Source: Candidatus Kuenenia stuttgartensis
GTDB taxonomy: Bacteria > Planctomycetota > Planctomycetia > Gemmatales > Gemmataceae
DNA: 64,000 nt
Direction of reading: 5' to 3'
Assembly (NCBI GenBank): GCA_945875585.1
Contig: CAMCLK010000026.1
Span: 1-64,000 of the forward strand
Shown here: positions 28,349-36,895 of the stretch, in pieces
Layout: every line of letters starts with the position of its first letter
Position numbering within the stretch: the stretch's first letter is position 1
Notes under the pieces: model-generated
What the model was told of the DNA's origin: nothing
Seen by the model: the letters and a program-made list of their open reading frames with translations, nothing else
Databases searched by the model: none
Program-made: the position numbers and the translations under genes

Positions 28349-30499
28349 TTATTCGGTGGTAATCGGAAGGCTTTCAAGTCGCACCGCTACCTCTTCAAGA
28401 CCAGTGGCCAACAATCGTACCAACTGTGCCAGGCCCCGTGCGTCGATGGCCCGATCCAGTACAAGCTGGTCGCGCATTCCCAATACCAACGGCTTGTGCG
28501 CAGCCAATAGCTTTGCAACTCGAATCCGTTGGTGTTCCAGCAATGATTTCACCTCGGCATCTAGCGCCTCACGGGTGCTGGGAGCCAAGTCCGGGTACCG
28601 TTCAGCCCGGCCGTCCTGCTTCCAGTAGTGGCACACACCGGAAGCAGGTCCACCCATACCGTAGACCTCAACAAGCTCCCGCGCGGTCTGTGTTGCCAAC
28701 CAAAGATCGTGACCACTTCCCAAGGAAAATTGGCCTTCCAGAAGCATTTCGGCTTCACGCCCACCAAGAAGTACGGCGACTGTATCGAGAAGTTCTGGAA
28801 CAGACCTTACCCGGCGTCCGGCCGTCACCTGCGTGTATCCAAGCGACCCAGCGAGATCCTCGCCAAGAGCCACCCGTTCGGGAAGCTGTGTTCCGGCCAA
28901 AACCAAACCTGCCACGGCATGTCCACATTCGTGTCCCGCCACAACACGCAATTCCGCTGAATCCAGAACGAGAACAGACCTGCCTTCAGCAAGGGCAGCA
29001 TCGACATCGGTCACCGTTGTCGCATCGTCGCGTCCGGCAGCCAATCTGTGGCGGGCAATCAACCGACAAAGCGCGTTCAGGTGATCGCCGCTGTAACGTG
29101 TTCCAGCAGCAGCACCGGGTACTTCAAGGCGTGTGCGCCTGACGGCATGTTCCAAACCTTCCGGTGTCAAATCCAGCCGCATGGTGCGGCTATGAACCTC
29201 CAAAATGGCGCGCCGCGCCGCCGCATCTGGATACGGAACATGCAATTGGAATTCAAAACGCCCCGGTCGCAGCAACGCCGGATCTAGCGACTCGACAAAA
29301 TTTGTCGTTGCCACCACAAAAACAAGCTCTTCCTTGCGAAACCCATCCATTTCTGTCAGCAGCATGTTAACCATTGAATGTTCAACGCCCGACCCGGTAT
29401 GCGTGCCACGGCGCACCGCGAACGAGTCGATTTCATCAAACACAATAACCGCGGGGGCGGATTGACGGGCTCGCAGAAACACTTTGCGCAGGTTTTCTTC
29501 ACTTTCGCCGACCCATTTGCTTTTAAGTTCTGGCCCCGACACCACCTGGATAGCTGCGCCCAAGGCGCTTGCAAGCGCCTTGGCAAACAATGTTTTTCCT
29601 GTGCCGGGAGGCCCCCAGAAAATCAGCCCTCTTGGCAACAGACTTTCAAGATCCTTTGTCAAGCCGTCATCGGTAACACGGTCACGACGCGACAGAATGT
29701 CGAGTATTTCTTTCCGGATTTTCCGCTTCAAATCATCGTAACCACCAATGTCACGATCAAGGTCCACCGTTGGAATGCTTAGCGCTCCCGTCAGGGTCGC
29801 CTGCCGCAATTGCCGATAAGCGGCTTCGGGCGATACGGGCAAGTCTGGCCCTTGAATGGCTGAAAGTAGTCGGCGCAACCGCGCGGCATTAACCCCGGAA
29901 ACGTATTTGTATAATTGGGCAACGGGAACCACTGCACCCAATTTGCGACACTCCGACCGCGTGACAAGCCGCCTGATTTGCTCCCTAGGAACCCCCAGCA
30001 GGCTGACTCGGTGGGGAAACGCGTTCGCCACCATTTCCGGAAGAGGAAGCGACGGATCGGCAAAAGCCAACCATACGCGGCTTGGATCCTGATAAAGCAG
30101 GTTCACAACGTCGCGGCCAAGGTCTGTAACTCCGCCACCAATTCCGGAAGTCAGCAGGTCCAAATGCTGCAATACCGGTAAATTGTCACCCGGATTAAGC
30201 ACAAATGTCATCAGTTCACGATACATAGCCGTGGTCATCGACACAGGCGGACCACCATCACTTCCCGCTGCCGGGCGGCCGGCAATAACCCTCGTGGTAA
30301 TTGGTGGCTGGAGTGCCTTCAAACGGGCCCGTAACGAAACCAAGACCGGTATTCCTAAGTCCTTTTCACACTCAATCAGCACGGAAATACCAGATTGCAA
30401 TCGGCGAATCACTTCGCCAAGGACGCTACCATACGCAATATCAATGGCATCAGTCAGTTGTAGGCTGTCAGGGCAATCTTCCGGGCGAATCACATTCAT
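28349..30499 (-). CDS. FtsH-like AAA+ ATPase / M41 metalloprotease without membrane anchor
   Basis: 716 residues from ATG 30499 (GAGG upstream, 10 bases after the previous stop). Residues 1-240 are not the usual FtsH periplasmic/TM region: no TM helix is visible, and the stretch LDLLTSGIGGG to LAFADPSLPLPEM (about 114-155) looks like a degenerate AAA-like domain. The active AAA+ domain has Walker A GPPGTGKT (296-303), Walker B VIVFDEIDSF (351-360) and ATTNFVESLDPALLRPGRFE with two arginine fingers (397-416). The M41 domain has HECGH (523-527, HExxH) and the third ligand D598 (SGHDLWLATQ). Protease activity should be intact. It would be a soluble ATP-dependent protease rather than a membrane quality-control enzyme. 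Confidence 0.9.
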   Translation of the reverse strand: MNVIRPEDCPDSLQLTDAIDIAYGSVLGEVIRRLQSGISVLIECEKDLGIPVLVSLRARLKALQPPITTRVIAGRPAAGSDGGPPVSMTTAMYRELMTFVLNPGDNLPVLQHLDLLTSGIGGGVTDLGRDVVNLLYQDPSRVWLAFADPSLPLPEMVANAFPHRVSLLGVPREQIRRLVTRSECRKLGAVVPVAQLYKYVSGVNAARLRRLLSAIQGPDLPVSPEAAYRQLRQATLTGALSIPTVDLDRDIGGYDDLKRKIRKEILDILSRRDRVTDDGLTKDLESLLPRGLIFWGPPGTGKTLFAKALASALGAAIQVVSGPELKSKWVGESEENLRKVFLRARQSAPAVIVFDEIDSFAVRRGTHTGSGVEHSMVNMLLTEMDGFRKEELVFVVATTNFVESLDPALLRPGRFEFQLHVPYPDAAARRAILEVHSRTMRLDLTPEGLEHAVRRTRLEVPGAAAGTRYSGDHLNALCRLIARHRLAAGRDDATTVTDVDAALAEGRSVLVLDSAELRVVAGHECGHAVAGLVLAGTQLPERVALGEDLAGSLGYTQVTAGRRVRSVPELLDTVAVLLGGREAEMLLEGQFSLGSGHDLWLATQTARELVEVYGMGGPASGVCHYWKQDGRAERYPDLAPSTREALDAEVKSLLEHQRIRVAKLLAAHKPLVLGMRDQLVLDRAIDARGLAQLVRLLATGLEEVAVRLESLPITTE

Positions 30500-30509
30500 G
30501 AACCGGACC

Positions 30510-31079
30510 TCAAACCTTAATGGAAATGGTGAGAGTACGCGCTGACTCGTTTTCCTCGACCCGCTGGACTTGCCCCAGGCGACTAGCCTTTTCCTTGATG
30601 GCAGCCGAAAGCCACCGGTGATTGATTGCGTCGATTTCAGTACGTATTTCGGGAAGAGCCAGGGCAAGGTCCTTTGAGGCTTTCTGCCCCAACTCTTTTT
30701 CCATGCTTGCCGTTAGGTCCGATGCTGATTTGGCAATGGCCCGGGCCGTTGCTGTTTCAATGGAAGGCTCCGACCTTTCGTCGCTTATTTGGATTTTAAT
30801 AGAGCCCGTAGTGCCAGTTTCTTCACGCACAACCGACGCCGAGACCTTAAGCGTGGCGGTGTCGATTTCAAGGGTTGCCCCAGAAATTTCACGCGCATAC
30901 CGGGATGGCTGCCCATCGACAGGCGCATATCCACTTTCAACCAAAACCTTACCAAGCCATTGAGACATTTCCAGTTCCGGAAGCACGGACAATGACGATA
31001 GCTTGGTGCAGATGGAATCGCCAGAACGAGCAACGATTTCAACGCCTTCACTTACCTGAATTGTGTATGACATGCTCAT
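30510..31079 (-). CDS. 189-residue protein of unknown function (FtsH/MoxR operon)
   Basis: ATG 31079 overlaps the upstream stop in ATGA and has AGGGGGTG upstream. Segments include MSMSYTIQVSEGVEIVARSG, a C-rich-free middle with SDERSEPSIETATARAIAKS and a C-terminal helix (RWLSAAIKEKASRLGQVQRV) followed by a beta strand (SARTLTISIKV). No motif or TM helix is seen. It lies between the 342-residue gene and the FtsH-like gene, so it is a candidate adaptor of the protease. Confidence 0.72.
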   Translation of the reverse strand: MSMSYTIQVSEGVEIVARSGDSICTKLSSLSVLPELEMSQWLGKVLVESGYAPVDGQPSRYAREISGATLEIDTATLKVSASVVREETGTTGSIKIQISDERSEPSIETATARAIAKSASDLTASMEKELGQKASKDLALALPEIRTEIDAINHRWLSAAIKEKASRLGQVQRVEENESARTLTISIKV

Positions 31080-32104
31080 CCGGCACCCCCTACACGCCCC
31101 AATGCCCCCATGGCTCCAATGTCCGCGCTGCATTGCCGCAATCGGTCACGCACCTCAGGCGGTACAGCCGACTTGAATGCCGTGGCAGAGGCGTAAGTTT
31201 CGTCAATATATACCAACTGTTCTGCCCGGTCCCTGAAAATGGCCATTTCTTCGAGCATGGTTCCAATGGCCAACAGGTCCAATTCACGCAAACCTAGCTC
31301 TTGAAAGGAGACTGCCCCCGGAGCAGGAAGCTGTTTGCGCAGGTTTTCCATCCACCGCGTTTGCACGCAGGCACTATTTGCAGCCCGCAACATCCCACGG
31401 ACCAGATCCGGCCTATCGTGTTCAAGACAAGCATCCCGCCACAACCGCCAGGCCCGAACAATACTGGCGCGTCCGGCCGGCTTCAGGTCTGCCCAACTCT
31501 CCAGTACATTAGTCCACCGGATTTCCAACCACGGCTGAAGCGCTTCCAGAAACGCCAACAATGGCGGCCTGAAATAGAACTTCAAATCCAAAGGTTCATT
31601 TGCAGCAGTAAGCTCGCGTTCCGGAACCCCTAACCAGAACCATGGCAACAGACGTGAATAATGCGACAGAATATCGAGATGCGTCTTATTAACTGCAGAT
31701 AATCCCAGCACTCTCCAAGCCACCAACACATCACCGGTTTGCCACACGTTCAAAGGGAGAGGCGGATCAATACCGCCAGCCACGCTCATGCCTGCCAAAC
31801 AGATAGAAATCGGACTAAACTTGAAAGCCAATCGTTCTGGCCCCCAACGGCGCCATACAGGCGCATAAGTAACATGATCAGCGTCGTTCGGGTTTGGGTA
31901 AGGATATATCCCAGCCGCGCCAGCCACCTCAAAGCTCAGCGCCACAATCTCGCGAAGCATTTTACCGGCATGCCCGGCTGCCTTGGGTGTTATGCCCCAA
32001 GGGCCATCAACCTTTAATGCAGGCAACGCACTGCGAAAGCTTCGACGCCCCAAGCGAGCTAAGCCCGCTAGGATGGCGTAATCAGCCGAGACCAAGCTCG
32101 TCAT
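31076..32104 (-). CDS. 342-residue protein of unknown function, first gene of the FtsH/MoxR operon
   Basis: ATG 32104 has GAGG upstream and a TATAAT-like box 29 bases away. The protein opens with MTSLVSADYAILAGLARLGR, a segment rich in Leu/Ala/Arg helices, and has Trp-rich stretches (YSRLLPWFWLGVPERELTAA) near 170. No vWA MIDAS, nuclease or zinc motif is seen; no signal peptide. The last residues (GAMGALGRVGGAG) are Gly-rich. It overlaps the next gene by four bases. I do not recognise the family. Confidence 0.72.
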   Translation of the reverse strand: MTSLVSADYAILAGLARLGRRSFRSALPALKVDGPWGITPKAAGHAGKMLREIVALSFEVAGAAGIYPYPNPNDADHVTYAPVWRRWGPERLAFKFSPISICLAGMSVAGGIDPPLPLNVWQTGDVLVAWRVLGLSAVNKTHLDILSHYSRLLPWFWLGVPERELTAANEPLDLKFYFRPPLLAFLEALQPWLEIRWTNVLESWADLKPAGRASIVRAWRLWRDACLEHDRPDLVRGMLRAANSACVQTRWMENLRKQLPAPGAVSFQELGLRELDLLAIGTMLEEMAIFRDRAEQLVYIDETYASATAFKSAVPPEVRDRLRQCSADIGAMGALGRVGGAG

Positions 32105-32132
32105 TGATTTTCAACCTCAATTTCCATGAGAG

Positions 32133-32138
32133 ATTATA
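32133..32138 (-). promoter_or_regulatory. Candidate -10 box (TATAAT) of the FtsH/MoxR operon
   Basis: A perfect TATAAT on the minus strand lies 28 bases before the ATG at 32104. The segment 17 bases further upstream is a poor match to TTGACA, so this is a weak-to-moderate call. Confidence 0.35.
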
Positions 32139-32225
32139 GGGTTCCCCTCCAGAAAAATATTTTCGCCAGATCAGCAAATTCCACTGGAACATCGTTTTTT
32201 TGCCGTGTAGTATCCGTCCTCGTGA

Positions 32226-32237
32226 CGTCAGCTGACG
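32226..32237. promoter_or_regulatory. 12-bp perfect palindrome in the divergent region (possible operator)
   Basis: CGTCAGCTGACG is its own reverse complement. It sits in the 183-base region between the FtsH/MoxR operon and the divergent amidotransferase-like gene, about 90 bases upstream of the candidate -10 box. The flanking TGACGTCA (32223-32230) is itself an 8-bp palindrome. Confidence 0.4.
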
Positions 32238-32243
32238 CTCCGA

Positions 32244-32263
32244 CCGGTTCAGGGAAGAACCGG
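32244..32263 (+). promoter_or_regulatory. 7-bp hairpin upstream of the amidotransferase-like gene
   Basis: CCGGTTC pairs with GAACCGG across AGGGAA. It lies 24 bases before the ATG at 32288, with the AAGGA SD between. It may be a leader structure or part of an operator. Confidence 0.3.
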
Positions 32264-32287
32264 ACTCTTTGCAAGGACGCCCTCACC

Positions 32288-33013
32288 ATGATCGCAAACA
32301 CCACTTCCGGTAAGCTTGCCGTTCGTATCGCTGTCTTTGGCCCCGATGGCTACCACGGCGACCGCCGCCACGGTAGCGGACTATGGGATGCAGGTATTCG
32401 CGCATGTCTTGAAATGGCAGAAGCGGAAGCCGTTATGCTTCCCGAAAAATTGGAATCCAAAAGGCTTTCCTCGTTGCTTGGCAATGTTGATGGCGTGGTT
32501 GTGACAGGGCATGACGCTCGTTACAACAAGCCAACCGACATGGAAGAAATCTTCCAATATTGCCGCAAACACGCGATCCCCGTTCTTGCAATCGACCGGG
32601 GCATGCATGCCATGAACACTGCTTTCGGTGGCACCACCATGACAGACATGCCGCTAGAAGCACCCGACATGCTCCAGCACAGGCACCCACCCGAACGCGG
32701 CCTCCGTCATGGACTTGTAGTCGAACCATTCAGCCGGTTGGCCAAGCTCTACGGTGAAGGTGAAATCATCGTCAACAGCGAACATTCGCAGGCCACCAAT
32801 CGCGTGGCGCGCGCATTCAAGGTCGGGGCCAAAGCCATGGACGGTATGGTGGAATCCATTGAAACCTCACCAGACGACGCTTGGTGGGCGCTTGGAATTC
32901 AATGGCAACCAGCCTGTTCTACTTCAAGCGGACTTGATATCCAAATCTTCCGTTGTCACATCGAACATTGCCGCGCTCGGCTTGCTGCACCAAAAATCAA
33001 GGCTGCGGCCTGA
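32288..33013 (+). CDS. Class I glutamine-amidotransferase-like (peptidase C26/PuuD-like) protein, catalytic residues lost
   Basis: 241 residues from ATG 32288 (AAGGA upstream, longer spacing). The alpha/beta flavodoxin-like fold is seen in VAVFGPDGYHGDRR, GVVVTGHDARYNKPTDM and AIPVLAIDRGMHAMNTAFGG. The nucleophile Cys of the GxCxG elbow (family: IPVLGICRGMQ) is replaced by D103 (VLAIDRGMHAMN), and the catalytic His of the QxHPE motif by Q207 (GIQWQPACS). So the gene should not hydrolyse gamma-glutamyl bonds and may bind a ligand or partner instead. It is convergent with the fasciclin gene and divergent from the FtsH/MoxR operon. Confidence 0.82.
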   Translation: MIANTTSGKLAVRIAVFGPDGYHGDRRHGSGLWDAGIRACLEMAEAEAVMLPEKLESKRLSSLLGNVDGVVVTGHDARYNKPTDMEEIFQYCRKHAIPVLAIDRGMHAMNTAFGGTTMTDMPLEAPDMLQHRHPPERGLRHGLVVEPFSRLAKLYGEGEIIVNSEHSQATNRVARAFKVGAKAMDGMVESIETSPDDAWWALGIQWQPACSTSSGLDIQIFRCHIEHCRARLAAPKIKAAA

Positions 33014-33028
33014 TTGTCTTAAACGAAA

Positions 33029-33054
33029 ACAGGCGGGACAAATGTCCCGCCTGT
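33029..33054. terminator. Perfect 12-bp hairpin between convergent genes
   Basis: ACAGGCGGGACA (33029-33040) and TGTCCCGCCTGT (33043-33054) pair fully. A/T-rich runs on both flanks allow bidirectional function between the amidotransferase-like gene and the fasciclin gene. Confidence 0.88.
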
Positions 33055-33081
33055 AAAATTTAATATCGCTAAACACGAAAA

Positions 33082-33561
33082 TCATGGGAGGAGAACTGCG
33101 TCGATAACGTGGATAACGCCATTGCTTGCCTTGATGTCGGTCTTGATAACCTTAACCTTACCATTAAGAACAACGCCACCATCAACTACTTCAATCTTGA
33201 AAGTCTTGCCAGACAAAGTTTTAGCATCTTTGCCATCAAGTTTAATGGCATCTGCAGCCATTACCTTGCCAGAAACAACGTGATACTTGAGGATGCTTGT
33301 CAGCTTTTCTTTGTCCTTAAGCACGGCTTCGATGGTTTCCTTGCCAAGCTTTTCAAAAGCTGCATCGGTAGGTGCGAATACAGTGAATGGTCCCTTGCCA
33401 TCCAATGCTTCAACTAAATCGGCTGCCTTGAGAGCAGCTACGAGGGTTTTGAAATTATCGGCGCCAACGGCGATACCAACAATTGTCTTTTCTTCGGCTT
33501 GGGCGCGCGAAACAGTCATCAAAGCAACAATTGCAAATGCAGCAACAAGGCTACGAACCAT
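33082..33561 (-). CDS. Secreted fasciclin (FAS1/beta-Ig-H3) domain protein
   Basis: 159 residues from ATG 33561 with GGAG upstream and a signal peptide ([20 protein letters not shown], then QA). The single FAS1 domain shows H1 ([20 protein letters not shown], about 58-77), [16 protein letters not shown] near 95 and H2 ([12 protein letters not shown]) at the C-terminus. It probably acts in cell-surface or periplasmic adhesion. Separate unit with its own terminator (33029-33054). Confidence 0.92.
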   Translation of the reverse strand: MVRSLVAAFAIVALMTVSRAQAEEKTIVGIAVGADNFKTLVAALKAADLVEALDGKGPFTVFAPTDAAFEKLGKETIEAVLKDKEKLTSILKYHVVSGKVMAADAIKLDGKDAKTLSGKTFKIEVVDGGVVLNGKVKVIKTDIKASNGVIHVIDAVLLP

Positions 33562-33862
33562 GGAATCTACTCCAGGAGAAGGATTGTGAAGCCGAGTTTT
33601 TTCGGCAACTTACCAATAGGCTTGTATTTTTTACATTCGCCGAGAAATATTTAATTATTTTCCCAAATTAGTGAAGAGCACATAATTCATAAACGATCTT
33701 CTGATTTTAGTCTTTGAAGCCAAACAACTTAGATCAACAGGCTAGCTATCGAGAAAAAATGATGAAAGCGACTTGCGCATGTCAAGCTCGGGGGACTGCG
33801 AGTGCTGGGCATTATTCTCGGATTTTGCTCAATTAAAAATATGCTTACACGACCTGATGAAA
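33562..33862. other. AT-rich intergenic region
   Basis: No gene is supported. It contains a small stem GCCGA/TCGGC with a T-rich loop (33591-33606) in the fasciclin leader and long A/T runs (33650-33760). It may hold promoters for the fasciclin gene, but no clear boxes were found. Confidence 0.35.
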
Positions 33863-34069
33863 TTACGGCATCACACCCGGTGCGACATCCCGGACTGGTC
33901 GCGATACAGGAACAGCATCAGGCCTCGATTTCTCCTGAACGACCTCAGCGGCATCTCCATCCACACGGACTTCAGCGTCGACCACTACCTTCTTAGCTGG
34001 CAGCACCATGCCAGCAGCAACGACCAGTGCCACACCCACCACCAAACCAGTACGTCCCTGCCATTTCAT
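33863..34069 (-). CDS. 68-residue membrane-anchored or secreted small protein
   Basis: ATG 34069 follows GAGGGGGTG. The product begins with MKWQGRTGLVVGVALVVAAG, then MVLPAKKVVVDAEVRVDGDA, that is a signal anchor or uncleaved TM segment followed by an acidic/basic tail (EVVQEKSRPDAVPVSRPVRD). The good SD and signal-like start support a real gene. No family recognised. Confidence 0.55.
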   Translation of the reverse strand: MKWQGRTGLVVGVALVVAAGMVLPAKKVVVDAEVRVDGDAAEVVQEKSRPDAVPVSRPVRDVAPGVMP

Positions 34070-34170
34070 CGCCGCACCCCCTCATGACAACTCTGCTCCC
34101 AGATTGACCTGATGATGGCCTTTCGAAATTCGGCGAAAAGCAACCAGAGCAGATACGGACTGCTTATTCG

Positions 34171-36687
34171 TCAAGGTCTGCCTAAATTGAACTGCAATCG
34201 AACTTCCTGATCCACCTGGCGCCCGGTTAGCACCTCACATGAAGCCTGCAAGGTGATTGAACGCTGCCCACCCAAACGGACATCAGCGGGAATCTTGAAC
34301 TCAAGAAATGCTTCGGTGGTGTCTGGTCCAATAACTTGCCGAATACCCTCTTCGCGTGAAACCAAGGTCACAGGCCCATAAAAACCCTGCCGTTCGATGC
34401 GGATGGGTAATTTCACCAGTTCGCCGGGTCTCCCACGCGCAGGCCCTGCAACTGTTACCTGTAAGGGTCGCTTTGGAAGAATGATCAATGTCACCGGTTC
34501 TCCCTGATCGTCGATACTCATTGTACGGGGTTGTGCCCCACGTGCTGGCGGCGGACCTTCCGCCGGAATGGTCGTCTGGAAACGGGGTACAATGGCCAAT
34601 TCCGAAGCACGGGCATTGCTTCGGACCTCGATTTGAAATTCAGCTCGATCCTTTTCGGGTGCGATGGATAGAGCATTATTGTTGCCGTTGACGACTCGAT
34701 AGGAAGCATCCTGCATATTCAAAGGCAGAGAAACCTGAACAGGTGCCTTCACCATGGCATCACGCGCCATTTTCCATGTGAGCGTCAACCGGTCTCCCTG
34801 TTGCACAACATGCACTTTCTTTTCCGCTGATAGTCTCACCACAGGACTCTCGGATGATGTTGTAAGCACCAAAGATTCCTCACGGCGCACCGCATAGGGA
34901 TTGTTGTTGCCTGAATTTCCGGGCCAAATGGGGCCTGCAGGGACTGCAACTCGTTCAACCTTACGTAGAGATCCACACAGATCAGCCGTACCGACAACCT
35001 TGAGGTAAGAGATATTCGAGGCATTTAGTACACCCTGCGCCTCCAGCACAACATTTGCTGATTTTTGTCCACCAGGAATACGGCATGGCAGTGCGCGGAC
35101 GCCTGCGGGTAATCCTTCAATTGAAATATCAATAGGGCCATCGAAACCATCGTGCCTGCCAGCCAACACAAGCAGACTTACAGCAGATCCAGTCTTGACC
35201 CGATGCGCCCCAAATTGCCCCAAACCATCAATAACCACCAATCGAAAATCTGGTTTTGCAGCGCTCACTCTCAGCGCATAAACCAAGTGCGGTCCGCCCT
35301 CCAACTCCCCATCTCGCGCCGTTACCATTACCTTGTAGACACCGTCCCGGGTCGGAACAAAACGAAACGGACCTGGATCTTCACTCCGATTGAAAAAGAA
35401 TTGTGGATGAAGCGGTTCCGCACCTTCATCGATTTCGCGCCCCTGCGATTCGCCATCCCCCTTGATAACCATCATGAAATCAAGATCCGTGCCCAATCGG
35501 TCGCCCAACACCTCCAACCACACGGCTTCTCCTTTGCGGGCCTCGAACTGGAACCAGTCCCGATCCGCAGCCTTTTCCATGCGCCCCGCCACCAATGCGG
35601 GAAGTGTGAGCTTCATGGCCTTTTCAGGAGTATCGTTATCATCAGACTCTTCAAGCGGATCGGTGTCGGACACCGCGACAATGGCATCGCCACCGTTTGG
35701 AAGCCTCATGGCGCGCAAGTCGAGCAACGCCGCACGTGGATTAATCGAGGGCATGGAACCAGTTCTTGGTTCAAGGCGCATACGCGCTATTTCCATGCCA
35801 TCAACAGAACCGGGAACTGGAGTGCCACCCGGAAGACCTCTACCATAGACAACAAAATCGCGTCTGGTAGACGCGGCAATCGGCGGAAATACCGATTCAA
35901 CGCGTGAAGGAACACCCAACGTCAATAGATAAAATCCGTCCGGCCCACCCTGCACATAACCAAACGAATACACACGAACCGTGTACGTGCCATCAGCGGG
36001 CAAAACGATATCTGCCCAAGCATCTTCCGCGGCTTTATCACGAGCCGATGCGACCATTTTACCTTGGGAATCAAACACCTCGAAGGCACCCGGAAGCTTG
36101 CTATCGGTACTGTTGGTACCTAGCCAAGCAAGAATCTTCTGACCACGCCTGCCCTCAATACGGAAGTAATCGACATCATTGGATCCAATTAACACACCGC
36201 TGACTGTTTCGCCAAACCTCAACAACTGCGCAGTTTCAGGATCGTTGTTTGGCTCCACTTCCACCGAAACCGGTCCATCAACAATGAGCATTCGGCGCGG
36301 ATTACTCGCACCACCAGCGGTGACAGCGCGAACATCACACCAACCAGTGAGTGACCTGGCAGGAACCTCGACCTCAACCCTGACACCCGTAACGGGAGCG
36401 GGAGCCCGACTATTCATTCGCTGCGGTGTGGGCTGATTTGCCCCAGAAACAGGCTTTTCAAGCGATTCTGCTGGCAGCACGGTGAGTTTCACATCTGATC
36501 TGGAGCACACAAGCCCCGTGACCTTATCCAGACCTGTTCCAGTCAAAGTAATAACTGTTTTCCCGCCCCGAGAAACAGCGGCAGACTGAATGCGTGTCAG
36601 CGTTGGTACAGGTTCCCAGCCGGCCGTTGCAACCGTTGCCAGCACAGCGGTCAGAATAATAGTCAATTGAAGGCGAGAATGATTCAT
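34171..36687 (-). CDS. Large secreted protein with PPC (pre-peptidase C-terminal) domains
   Basis: 838 residues from ATG 36687 (GGGG upstream) with a signal peptide (MNHSRLQLTIILTAVLATVA). Two PPC-like beta-sandwich modules are seen: one opening VEVEPNNDPETAQLLRFGET near 155 with DVDYFRIEGRRGQKI and DGTYTVRVY, the other near 385 with DRDWFQFEARKGEAVWLEVL and DGVYKVMVTARDG. An N-terminal Ig/IPT-like stretch (AVSRGGKTVITLTGTGLDK) is followed by the PPC pair; the C-terminal 330 residues are further beta-rich repeats. No protease domain is visible. It shares the divergent region 36688-36895 with the DUF1501 gene. Confidence 0.82.
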   Translation of the reverse strand: MNHSRLQLTIILTAVLATVATAGWEPVPTLTRIQSAAVSRGGKTVITLTGTGLDKVTGLVCSRSDVKLTVLPAESLEKPVSGANQPTPQRMNSRAPAPVTGVRVEVEVPARSLTGWCDVRAVTAGGASNPRRMLIVDGPVSVEVEPNNDPETAQLLRFGETVSGVLIGSNDVDYFRIEGRRGQKILAWLGTNSTDSKLPGAFEVFDSQGKMVASARDKAAEDAWADIVLPADGTYTVRVYSFGYVQGGPDGFYLLTLGVPSRVESVFPPIAASTRRDFVVYGRGLPGGTPVPGSVDGMEIARMRLEPRTGSMPSINPRAALLDLRAMRLPNGGDAIVAVSDTDPLEESDDNDTPEKAMKLTLPALVAGRMEKAADRDWFQFEARKGEAVWLEVLGDRLGTDLDFMMVIKGDGESQGREIDEGAEPLHPQFFFNRSEDPGPFRFVPTRDGVYKVMVTARDGELEGGPHLVYALRVSAAKPDFRLVVIDGLGQFGAHRVKTGSAVSLLVLAGRHDGFDGPIDISIEGLPAGVRALPCRIPGGQKSANVVLEAQGVLNASNISYLKVVGTADLCGSLRKVERVAVPAGPIWPGNSGNNNPYAVRREESLVLTTSSESPVVRLSAEKKVHVVQQGDRLTLTWKMARDAMVKAPVQVSLPLNMQDASYRVVNGNNNALSIAPEKDRAEFQIEVRSNARASELAIVPRFQTTIPAEGPPPARGAQPRTMSIDDQGEPVTLIILPKRPLQVTVAGPARGRPGELVKLPIRIERQGFYGPVTLVSREEGIRQVIGPDTTEAFLEFKIPADVRLGGQRSITLQASCEVLTGRQVDQEVRLQFNLGRP

Positions 36688-36895
36688 AGGGCACCCCGGG
36701 GAAATGGAAGGAACTTTCCTCACGTGGATTCGTCAAAGGACCAGCCTACCCTCGCCTGACGTAGCTGGACAAGACACTGACCGAACGATTCTTTTTTTCT
36801 GAGTTCGTGTTTGATCGCTTCCGAAGGTGGTTGTAGGCTATTGCGTAGTACTTAGTTTTTGGGTGTGTGTTGGACTTCGCCTTGGAGGACTGGCC

